Origin: CAYMTR01 sp964393405
Lineage (GTDB): Bacteria; Bacteroidota; Bacteroidia; Bacteroidales; Prolixibacteraceae
DNA length: 64,000 nt
Assembly (NCBI GenBank): GCA_964393405.1
Contig: CAYMTR010000004.1
Span: forward strand, 1 to 64,000
Direction: 5' to 3'
A program made the position numbers and the translations under genes. Positions 17,801 to 26,800 of this stretch are shown here, piece after piece; the first letter of the stretch is position 1; every line of letters starts with the position of its first letter. The notes under the pieces were generated by a model that saw only the letters and a list, made by a program, of their open reading frames with translations, was not told the DNA's origin and made no database searches.

Positions 17801-18035
17801 CATTATTTAAGCTTTCTGCCAGCCGGGTGGTGAAAAACCTGTCGCCCGAGGTAACAGCATGAGTGATATCACCCAAGCGGAGCCTTGCCGATTGTTCTAG
17901 ACTGTATATTACTGAATCTCCTACAATCAGTGCCCCGGTAAGTACTGCAGTAGTGACAGTAACGCCAATGGCTATTAGTATGCCTGACTTAAAATAATGG
18001 CGCAGACTGTTTAATATCAGCTTAAATATTGTCAT
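14802..18035 (-). CDS. ABC transporter permease, FtsX/MacB-like, two-module
   Basis: This 1,077-residue inner-membrane protein has a first TM helix at about 17-40, a large periplasmic MacB-type core domain (about 45-480), a cluster of TM helices (about 485-610) with the FtsX motif ERRTSEIGTLSAVGFSNKSIRRIFLREG, two more TM helices (about 630-690), a further TM helix near 710-735, a second periplasmic domain (about 740-950), and a final FtsX block (about 955-1075) with ERKGEFSLLASLGYKRKTILWTAISEY. The duplicated plan puts both permease halves in one chain. Members act as mechanotransmission exporters in the LolCDE/MacB class rather than as classic channels. The ATPase is the gene just upstream, 9 bases away. 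No periplasmic adaptor (MacA/HlyD) gene is adjacent. Confidence 0.92.
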   Translation of the reverse strand: MTIFKLILNSLRHYFKSGILIAIGVTVTTAVLTGALIVGDSVIYSLEQSARLRLGDITHAVTSGDRFFTTRLAESLNNENITTTPVLKLEAIASTEGGQMKLNKVNIWGIDPSSFIAPKDQLPQTNFLSISSNLAQRLNLSKGDELNLIIKKAGLIPANAPFVSDEHQNVTYRAKISEILPTEGLGRLSLQNTQTAPFNAFIPLQVLDSIMELENRANVLLVSSSESEKKISEIILSGFTLEDINLSIRSSDITNQWEIISDRVFIDDATKNAVENTGLEFAPVFTYFANSVSFNGKETPYSFISSLSAEEIDANEMVINRWLSEDIGANSGDSVTMKYYTIGHLRELTENTRKFRVSKVVEIEDYFADRSLMPMIPGLSDAENCRDWQTGVPINLKTIRAKDEDYWYNYRGLPKAFISLNTAQDIWKNLYGSVTSFRLSRDIISEDELTEVVRAQTNPFELGFQIRNVKEEGLSAARNGTDFSSLFIGLSFFIIIAALILTSLLFNLHIERRTSEIGTLSAVGFSNKSIRRIFLREGVIIAIAGALAGILLAFIYNELIFYALNKVWNDIVRTDVLVSKYKLSTIILGFAVSVFISAITIRQLLNRTLRLSKSRLQRHDSEESPKGRITFELIISIILSAFALGVIIAQFTSGGSQNPGLFFMAGGSLLIVFILIADIILSKETINNTSQLTIKRLLSANIKHNRKRNLTIIILLSIATFIVVTTGLNRKDLFRNADNKNSGSGGYLLVSESTLPVLHNLNDKRYRNEMGFTEEFSAVQFSVAEGDDASCLNLNRISNPAVMGVDAEKLKGRFSFQTFAPGISKDSGWEILQDKHSGCIPAIADQTVIQWGLGKKVGDTLTYLNSKGEEVKLLLVAGLKPSIFQGRIIIDNSYFLENFINSGGSGFFLIDGDKERKQEISDELELLLRDNGIETEEAPERLARFLSVENTYLSIFLVLGALGLLIGTIGLAVVLQRTLIERKGEFSLLASLGYKRKTILWTAISEYAILLLAGVLAGLLAAFVSVFPVIASSISDISPGFVIMLIAVVIVNGMLWIVISASSQLKKMNPVEGLRNE

Positions 18036-18044
18036 GAAACTAGG

Positions 18045-18713
18045 TTATTGAAGCATTAATTTTCCGTCGGTGAGGCGATAAACTCTGCCCATTCGTGAAG
18101 CTATATCCTCTGAGTGAGTGACCACTATCAGTGAGGTATTGTAGTTATTGTTTAACTCAACAAGTGTATCTATCAGTCTGACTGCATTTACATGGTCTAA
18201 GGCTCCTGTAGGTTCATCAGCAAGTATAAGCTCAGGATTGTTTATAAGTGCACGTACAACGGCAGTCCTCTGGCATTCTCCTCCTGATAGAGAGTTGGGT
18301 TTACGGAATCTCAGATCCCACATTCCGGTTTGCCTGAGAAGTTCCTCTGCCTTTTTTTCAACTGAGGCAATACTTTGCTTTAGAGGAACGGAGGGGAGGA
18401 GGACATTCTCCCAAACATTGCACTGTGGAAGGAGGTGGTGGAGCTGAAACACCATTCCAACGTTCTTGTTTCTGAAAGCTGAAAGTTCATTGGGCGACAT
18501 ACCCTGAAGGTTATTACCGTTGAAGATTACTTCACCTGAATCAGCCTTGTCGAGGGTACCAATAATGTTCAGCAGTGTTGTCTTACCTGACCCTGAAGGT
18601 CCTATTATAGCAATGGTTTCTCCTTTATTCAGTTCAAGTGAAAGATTATCAAGAACGTTTCTTACTGAAGTCCCTGATAGGTATGATTTTGTTATATTAC
18701 TGAGCTTAAGCAT
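18045..18713 (-). CDS. ABC transporter ATP-binding protein, LolD/MacB type
   Basis: All core motifs are present: Walker A GPSGSGKTT (38-46), Q-loop MVFQLHHLLPQ (87-97), signature LSGGECQR (142-149), Walker B LILADEP (162-168), D-loop ALD and H-loop His200 in VVTHSED. The length of 222 residues and the FQLHHLLPQCNVWENV segment are typical of the LolD branch. It should hydrolyse ATP on the cytoplasmic face and pair with the FtsX-like permease coded 9 bases downstream. It follows the FN3 protein gene after 80 bases on the same strand. The name lolD is not given, since lipoprotein transport is not demonstrated. Confidence 0.95.
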   Translation of the reverse strand: MLKLSNITKSYLSGTSVRNVLDNLSLELNKGETIAIIGPSGSGKTTLLNIIGTLDKADSGEVIFNGNNLQGMSPNELSAFRNKNVGMVFQLHHLLPQCNVWENVLLPSVPLKQSIASVEKKAEELLRQTGMWDLRFRKPNSLSGGECQRTAVVRALINNPELILADEPTGALDHVNAVRLIDTLVELNNNYNTSLIVVTHSEDIASRMGRVYRLTDGKLMLQ

Positions 18714-18793
18714 TTATTCAATTAAAAATAATGTATTTAGAATTGGAAAGATACATTATATTTTTCTAAAGGGGTAACCGAATAAATGAAAAA

Positions 18794-20791
18794 CTATTCT
18801 ATAGTAATTCCTACCTCATCACAAGGAACACTTTCACCGTTCTTATCAGAAATTGAAGTGATAGTATAGAAATATGTTCCTTTCTCTGATATATTGTCAT
18901 TATATCCAGTAGTACCGCTTTCTGTTGATTCAAGAAGAGACTTCTTTTCTCCAAGCTTTTCACGGTAAATGTTGAATCCTTTTAGTCCTTCGAAAGCCGG
19001 AGTATCCCAATTGAGGATTATTCCCTCATTTGTTTTTGTTGCCCTTAGTCCTGCCGGGGGCACCGGAAGGAGTTGTTTTAGAGTGAATTCGAAAGGTGAG
19101 CTAATACTGCTCTCGCTGTTAATTATTCCTGTCGCCTGGACAAAATAGAGGTATTTTATTCCACGCTGAACAGTTGAATCTAGGAAAGTGTTAGCTTCAA
19201 CTTCTATGTCTTTTGAAATGAGTTCTTTGTCAGAAGAGCCGAATGTTTGTCTCCAGACGTTGTAACCTGTTATATTATCAGAAATAGATTTCATGTCTTC
19301 CCATATCAGTAAAGCACTGCCGTTATAATTTCGCACTTCGAGGTTGAGAGGTGTTGGCAGAGAAGGGGTTATGATACTTGCAATTACAGTTTCTGACATT
19401 GTGCTTAGTAGATTGCTGGTATTTACAGATTTGACGGCATAACAGTAAGGTTGTCCGGCACGAAGGATTGAAGCTGAATCTGTGAATGAGATAGTATCTT
19501 CGGAAACAGGTAGAAGGTCAGATATTTGTTCTGTAGGATCTGAATACCCTTCGCCTCTGAACACAACATATCCTTTGGTATCGTGACCGGTATGATTCCA
19601 GCTGATCTTATTTCCTTCGGGTGATGATTTTATTTTCACGCCCATCGGAGGTAGAAGGGGTTTCCTTAAGCCTTTGACCATTCCTATGACCTTGGCTGTT
19701 TCGGGGCTATCGCCGTATGCACCGTTGAAGACCAGATAGTAATAATAATTGGTAATAGGTTCGACGTTCGTGTCGATAAAAACAGTGTCGGCAGGTAGGG
19801 CTTTTGAATATAGTGTATATCCATCGTCGAAATTGGTGCTTCTGAATATTGAAATACTCCGGAGGTTGATTGCAGGAGTTGATTTCCACCTTAGCTTTAT
19901 TGCTAAACGGTCGTCGAGGGAGATGGCTTCAAGATCTCTGATTGCGGGTACCATACCAAATACCGGAACATTGTTTATCATTACGGTGTCGCTGATTTGG
20001 CCGTCGTTACCATAGAGATCGTAAGGGATTACTACATAGCGGTATATCATCCCGGGGCTTATAAGAGTGTCGGTAAGGAGCATGGTATATCCCGACTTGC
20101 CTGTAATAAAACTTGTCATAGGGCGATGTTCGCGGAAGGGAGTCTGTAGGTAATTCTGTCGGTAAACCCTAAATCCTGTGGGGCGCGTAGATCCGCTGAT
20201 ATTATATCTGATATTGATTTTTTCGCCCCAAGCTGTCGATTCGTAGGATACAGCCCTAAAGTCTTTTCTTTCACCGGGAAATGAAACTACTTTTGTAAGA
20301 GATGATTCCAGTACTTTACCTTTGCTGTCAGTCTTAGAAACCCTGTATTCATATTTAACTCCCGGTCGTGTAGAATTGTCGAAATATCCGGTGCCGAGTA
20401 ATTCAAGATATGGAGGGTAAGCATTGAAAACCCATATAGAATCTATTGTTTTCTTTCCTCTTACAAGACTTATGAACTTTTGCAGGGTAACAGAATCGGG
20501 AACGGAGTAAAAGGGCATCTTCGCATTGAAAGACAGCAATTTGTTGTATACATCGATGTAGTCCAAAGAAGGAGTTGAAGACGTATAAACATCTTGCCAA
20601 ATATTTTTTTCATCATAAGCCTTTCTTTCAAGCTTGTAATTGAAACCTGCCGGGAGAGTTTTGCTGAAGTAGACAAAAATTCCTTCTTTTCCGGGCAATG
20701 CTGCAGGATATTGGGCTAAGCCTTTCAATGTAGCTGACATTAAAATGAATAAAAGCAAATATCCGATTTTATAATTTTTATGCTGTTTCAT
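18794..20791 (-). CDS. Secreted fibronectin type III repeat protein
   Basis: A signal peptide (about 1-27, ending KGLAQ) precedes a chain made of FN3-like modules. Repeated strand motifs include KISWNHTGHDTKGYVVFRGE, LIWEDMKSISDNITGYNVWR and ILNWDTPAFEGLKGFNIYRE, each followed by a Tyr-rich strand such as YLYFVQATG or YFYTITSIS. At least five modules fit between about 180 and 665. No enzyme domain and no clear T9SS sorting domain is seen; the chain ends in a FN3 module. It begins 14 bases after the giant TANFOR-like gene, so the two are probably cotranscribed and may interact at the cell surface. Confidence 0.87.
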   Translation of the reverse strand: MKQHKNYKIGYLLLFILMSATLKGLAQYPAALPGKEGIFVYFSKTLPAGFNYKLERKAYDEKNIWQDVYTSSTPSLDYIDVYNKLLSFNAKMPFYSVPDSVTLQKFISLVRGKKTIDSIWVFNAYPPYLELLGTGYFDNSTRPGVKYEYRVSKTDSKGKVLESSLTKVVSFPGERKDFRAVSYESTAWGEKINIRYNISGSTRPTGFRVYRQNYLQTPFREHRPMTSFITGKSGYTMLLTDTLISPGMIYRYVVIPYDLYGNDGQISDTVMINNVPVFGMVPAIRDLEAISLDDRLAIKLRWKSTPAINLRSISIFRSTNFDDGYTLYSKALPADTVFIDTNVEPITNYYYYLVFNGAYGDSPETAKVIGMVKGLRKPLLPPMGVKIKSSPEGNKISWNHTGHDTKGYVVFRGEGYSDPTEQISDLLPVSEDTISFTDSASILRAGQPYCYAVKSVNTSNLLSTMSETVIASIITPSLPTPLNLEVRNYNGSALLIWEDMKSISDNITGYNVWRQTFGSSDKELISKDIEVEANTFLDSTVQRGIKYLYFVQATGIINSESSISSPFEFTLKQLLPVPPAGLRATKTNEGIILNWDTPAFEGLKGFNIYREKLGEKKSLLESTESGTTGYNDNISEKGTYFYTITSISDKNGESVPCDEVGITIE

Positions 20792-20805
20792 GTGAATATA
20801 TTTTT

Positions 20806-23800
20806 CTAGAAATTGAGATACATTTTTACATCAAAACCTTTGCCGGTACCAAGGATAAAATTAAATCCCCCGGATACATCATACCCAATTGAGAGAGCTT
20901 CTTCGCAACCAAATGGGGTTGGTATTCCTTGGCTTACTGTTAGCGAAGTGCCAAAATCAGCACCACCTTTAAAATCAAGGTCACCATCAACATATTTACC
21001 TCCCGCAATTACATTAGCTTCAGCATGACCGGAAAGGTCTGTACAGGTAATAGCCCCTAAGCCGAATTCAATTCTTAACATGCCGTTTAGTCCCATGCCT
21101 ACTTCGTTGCTGCCACCTGCAAAGTTACCATAGAATGAAGCATCAACTGCAGCAATTGGAACTTTCACATAAGCTTTGGCTACTTTCACATCAATTCCTA
21201 TGTCGAGACCTGAGAGTGGCAGGTTGCGTCCTCCAACCATGAAGAAGCCAAGAAGTCCTTTATTGAAAGTTTCGGGCATTGTTTTGTTTATTGAATATTT
21301 CAGTACAGTGCTGCTCATATCGGAAGTAAGGTCTGATGTGTAATTGCCGATCAGGATTCCCATGTTCACAGTAGTTGGTTCAGGGGCAAGGACCCCTTCA
21401 GCAGAAGCGTTTGAATAAAAAGCCCAGCCTACTTCGTCCATAAGAATATTGGCTACTCCAGAGACAATTGCGCCTGCCAAAGGAATTCTATCCATTACCA
21501 ATGAGCCGAGAAGTCTTCCTTTGTTATAAGAAATCTTCATTAATCCAAAATCAGCATTTATACCCTCTGCAGCAAATTTATCTTGTTCAGCTTCTATTTC
21601 TCCGTGGACAGTAAATACCATATGTTTTTCCGATTTAGCATCTATGCCCGAAAATCCGGTCATATCGCCTTCAAATGTAAATAAAGACCAGTCGTCCTGT
21701 CCGGCATTCATGTTACATTTTATTTTTTCGAGGTATGTTTTACTTTCTCCAATGTTGACTGTCTGTCCTTTAGCCTTAGGCGATTCTATAATAGTTGTAT
21801 TAATATCCTTCACCTGAGGCATTGATTGATATGTCATTAACACTTTTATTGGGTTGAGTTTGCCAACTTCCTCGACGGTACCATAAGTGGTAAATGTCTT
21901 CTTTGACTTACTAAACCTTTGCCCAATAGCGTTAGTGCTAAAAGAAATATTTCCTTTTGATTCAAAACTTAAGTCGATAGGGTCGGCTTTTGGGTTAATA
22001 GAATCATGGGCATTTTTAGTGAATGTCAATAAAGTCCCAACGTTTGATTTAACCCTTGGTATGTGAAAATTGAGAGATCCGGCAAGTATAAGTCCGTCGT
22101 TCAGAGATGATGCAAGTATAGGTTTAAAGTCAACAACATCGTATAGTTTCATTGGTGCTGCGCCTGTACCTATTGTGAATACATCTTCGCCATTGCTGAG
22201 AAGAGATACAGTTTCGAGCTGCAGGTCGGCATTCATATTCGGAAGATTTTTAACAACAGCAGGTGTTTTTCCCGATTTAGGAGGGTGAATTATAAGTTGC
22301 CAGTGGCCTTTGCTATCGCTACCGCATGATTGGTTGAAACCTGTCGTTGTTTCTGCCTGCGGATCAACATCTACCTTGTAACCACCCATAGTAAGGTTGT
22401 TACAATCGGCTTTTCCAATATATGCAAAGTCATTTCTAAGATTGAACTCTGCAATTGGGATATCAATTTTTCCTGTATGTAGGGTGACATCTTTTGATAT
22501 CAAACCACCAACTTTAGGATCTACTTTCCAGTTACGGGCTTCCAGTTTCCATGCTTTATCGACATCATAAATGCCCTCGTCAATCAGGGAAACAATAATA
22601 GGTGTAGAACCTGAAGAAGGAAGAACTGCATTGTTTTTCAAGACTATTTTGCCCACTTCGACGTTTACTTCGCCGGCATTCTTTACCTGAGCGTGAAGCA
22701 CTGCATTAAGTGTGATTTCTTGTCCTTCGATGAATGATTTTTCGACGTCGGCGGTTGTATTGAAGTTTATGAATTTGAACTTCAAATCTCTGGCTAAAGA
22801 ATTATCGAGATTGCAAAGGTTGAATTTCACAACAGAACTACCGTTACCCTTTTCCTTTGAATTGAAAACATCGATAACGGGACTATACATTGATAAGTTC
22901 TGAATCTTCATCTTACGGCAAAAGTAAAAGTCGACACCGTCGAAATCGAGATAACTGCTTGGGTACTGGAAAGAGTTGTCAATAATATGGACGGCAGCAT
23001 TAAGCCTGCCGCTGCTACTATTCTGATTTTCCCTGGTAATAGCTAGGAGTGAACCATCAGCAGTTGTGAGGTTGACATTGAAGGCATTTGAATATCTCAT
23101 TTTTAGTTGCCTTTTTGAGTTGACATTCACTTTTGATTCTACAGGGATTCCAACAGGTATATTGTTAATCATCTGGTCAGATGGTTGGTACACTACGTAG
23201 AATACATCAAGCGAAAGAGGTTCGAGTGGGTCGAAACCGGGAGAGTAGCCTTCAGGTTTAACCCTTCCATATACGATAACATTATTTGAATTTGTCTGTT
23301 TTTCGATCTTGGTTATTTCTATTGGGAATCCCCAGAGGTCTTTAATTACCATATCGTTGAATGTGGTCATGTTAAGAGTGAAATTTCCCGAAGTATTTGG
23401 TACTACTACATCCTTAGAATCACCAATAACAGTTTTATTGGATTCCATTGTATTGCCACGATTTTCAACTGGAGTAGATCCTTGTTGTTGAATATTATCT
23501 TGTTCTGTTTTTTCGGAATAGCCTACTTGACGACCAAATCCACTAAAAGCTTTTTTGTACACAGCTTTAACAGTTATTGTTTTGTTTTTAAGTTCAGGAG
23601 GGATTGTAGTTATTTCGAAAGTACCATCGCTTTTAGTATGGGTTGTGAACAGATACTGTGACTCTGCCTCTGACTTTTCACCCTCGGCAGTAAAATTTAT
23701 ATCTACGTCAGTTTGTGTGTATTTGCTAAGCTCTATGTATACTTCGGCGTCGGGAGTTGGTTTGCCGTCAAGCAGCACTTTCCCTTTCAGTGAAATACCA

Positions 23801-26800
23801 GGTTCGAGAATTACAGAAGGAAGCATTACCGGTGATTCACTTTCCTCATTAACAAAAGATACCATTTTAGGAACATAATTGCTACCTGTTGGACCGGTTA
23901 CCTTAAGAGTAAGGTTTGTTTCAGAGACATTCTTAAAACTGAGGTTGACCTTACCATTCTGATCGGAGATAAAAGGGGGAATATTCGGGCAACCGATAAT
24001 TGAAACTTTAGCTCCTTTCAAGGGGGAACTTATTGAGTATAGACCTGATGAAGCAGCTTTGACATAGAAATAAATTCTGTGGGATCGCTCAAATACTTTT
24101 ATATCTCCCATTTCTGTGTCGGCATCATTAAGGACATTGACGCTTATGGTATCTGCGAAATAGGCCACATCCTTGGGTATTACAACAAGCCTGTGATTTC
24201 CGGGAATAGCTGGAATATCGAATTTGCCGTTAGCGATTCCAGAAACTCCCGAGCCTCCAAGAGTTGAAATTGTTGAAAAGTTAAGGTTGCTTCCGGTTTT
24301 ATGCATTTCGCCCGCGCCCACTGAAGTTGCTCCTGATGAGTTTTCAAGGAACTGCACGTAAGCATCGACAGGAGTATTGCTTTCATTAACAATTCTTCCT
24401 TTTATATTTCCGTTAGCGTTAAGGGGTATGGTCTCGAAAATTACCTGTCGCCCCATTTGAAATAAAGATTTATCCAGATTTTGTTCCCATTTGGTTTTCT
24501 TAACACCGTTTTCCAAATAGTGGAATTTGTACTTGCCAACCCGTAGGTTTACGTTATTGATTTTATCTAAAAGTTTTGCATTTACAAGGTATTCAAAATC
24601 AGGGGTGAAGTCAAACTTACCTGTAGTATCGGTTTTGATATGGTTCTTATATTCGGGAGCTCCGTTAAAAGTTATAGTGAGATATGCAAGAGCTTCGTTA
24701 AGTCCTTTCTGCATGTTAACATTGCTTACTACCCTACCTTTTAGGGTTGGGTTTGCAGGTATCATCTTAGTTGAGAAACCTGTTATTTCAGAATAATCAT
24801 AATCGTTTCTGAAGAAGTATGCTGGTTTTGCAAAGGCATTTACTTTAGGAGTTTGAGTTACAGGTTCAAACCTGACCAGTCCGGCCATATCTTTAGTTCT
24901 GAAATGTAGAAGTACAGGAGCAGGATTATTCCTGAAGATAAGGTTGTCGAATTCAAATTCGCCCTGTGAGTCGGTAGTATATCTTGCAATAATCTTGAAA
25001 TTTGGAAAATCGTCGAGGGTACCGACGATATTTTGCCCTTCATCGGAAGGTAGTCCATATTGATTAATCTGGTAATTGCTTCTGAGTACATAACATTCGG
25101 CATCTTTTATCGGGAAAATATATGGTTGCCAGATATACTTTGTTACTTTTTGGTTTATTGTATCTTTTGGATCCCAGAATTCATAATTTAATCCACCTTT
25201 GAGTTTATAACTGAAAACTTCAGCGGTAATTGTTCCCACGTCGGAAGATTTAAGTGGGTCGATAATAAAGTTTTCGCAGGGGCTAAGAAAAATACCGGCT
25301 TCATCCTCAATTACAATTCTTAAGACTCTTTTTACTTTTACCGGTTTCTTTGAGTATAGGATTTCAAATTCGGTGCCCGGATCGCTTTCCCATGACGTCC
25401 ACGACTGGTTACGGTTTAGTTTTCCTGTAGATACATCAAATTCACCTTGTGTTGGATCAATATTTTTAATATTTGGCAGGATGTTTGGGAACTGGAAGTT
25501 GAAGTACCCGTTGGCATCGGTCTGAGAGGTGAACAAGGTATATGAGCCTGGAAAAGATCCGGGATCTTTGGCATTGGAGGGGCTTTTGATGAGTTTTGAT
25601 GCTTCACCGGGTTCATCTGTCACGAGACATGAAATCAGGCTTATTTTACGGCTGTTCAGAGGTCGTGAATTTCCTGTCTTTGCCGGGAATTCGTAAACGA
25701 TACGTCCGCTTATGCCCGACATAGGGGGGAGGTCGCTGATGATAGTAAATGATGATTCAACAGTGAAACTGTATTCAGTAATATCACTATATACGCCTGT
25801 TTCTTCGCTGATTTTATCAATTCCGAAGTCAAATTCAGGTACTTCGACGACTACTGATTCATTTAGACCATATGCATTTAAAGTGCTTTCCTGTAAAGTA
25901 ATATCGTTACTTGAAAATACTGTAGGCTCATTTAAACTATAAGTCTTAGATTCTTTTTTGGATTTTTCATCAGTTACTAAGCTATTTCCTATTGAAAAGT
26001 CAATACCATTTATTTCAAGAATATTTCCATTTTCTTCTTCTGACATTGACACATAATATCTGAAAGGTTCAACATTCATAATGTTTGTTCCTTTTATCCA
26101 CAGGTAGTAATCATCATCGTTGACAAGATTCTGTATCAGCCGGGGGAAGGTGACAGTAGCAACATCTTTGCCCTGAGAGTCCTTTCCTGCTTGGGTAAGT
26201 CCGGTTGAAACAACGCTGTAACCTGCATTACTGATTTCAGCAGGAATGAAGGTGTGGGGAGAGCTTGAAAAATGTGAACCTTCATACCTTGGTTGTCCCG
26301 GTTTTTTCGGCTTACGGAGTATATAAACATTCCTGTTTTCAAGGTTCTTTTTAACACTTGGGGCATCTTTATATCCTTCATATAAGATAGCATTCAGTTT
26401 ATAGCTGTATACGTAAGTTGTAAGTGTACCCAGATTATAATTTTCCTGACTGAAAGTAATTATATCAGTCAAACCGCTATAATAAGGATTGTCGAGAACA
26501 GGTTTCAGGTAAAGCATCAGGTCGCCTTGATATTCATTTCCTCCCAGCGAATAAGAAAAACCCTTTTTAATAGTTCCCGGGACTATATTATCAGGGAGAA
26601 AGAAAGAAAAGATAAAATTGCCGTTTACTGCAGTGCTTGTTGAAGCTAGCGGCAAAGCTGTCAGGTTGAACATTCCTATATTTAAAAATTCGGCAGGGAC
26701 TTCATTTTCTGGCACAGGTATTCTGACTTTATTAACAGTATCATTAAGCAGGAATCCTGCAACAAGTTTAATCTGAGCGTTAGAAGCAGGATAAGTTGAA

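Noticed and set aside
14839..17862. Several plus-strand open frames opposite the ABC permease gene
   Set aside because: They are shadows of a conserved 1,077-residue coding frame and have no domain features.
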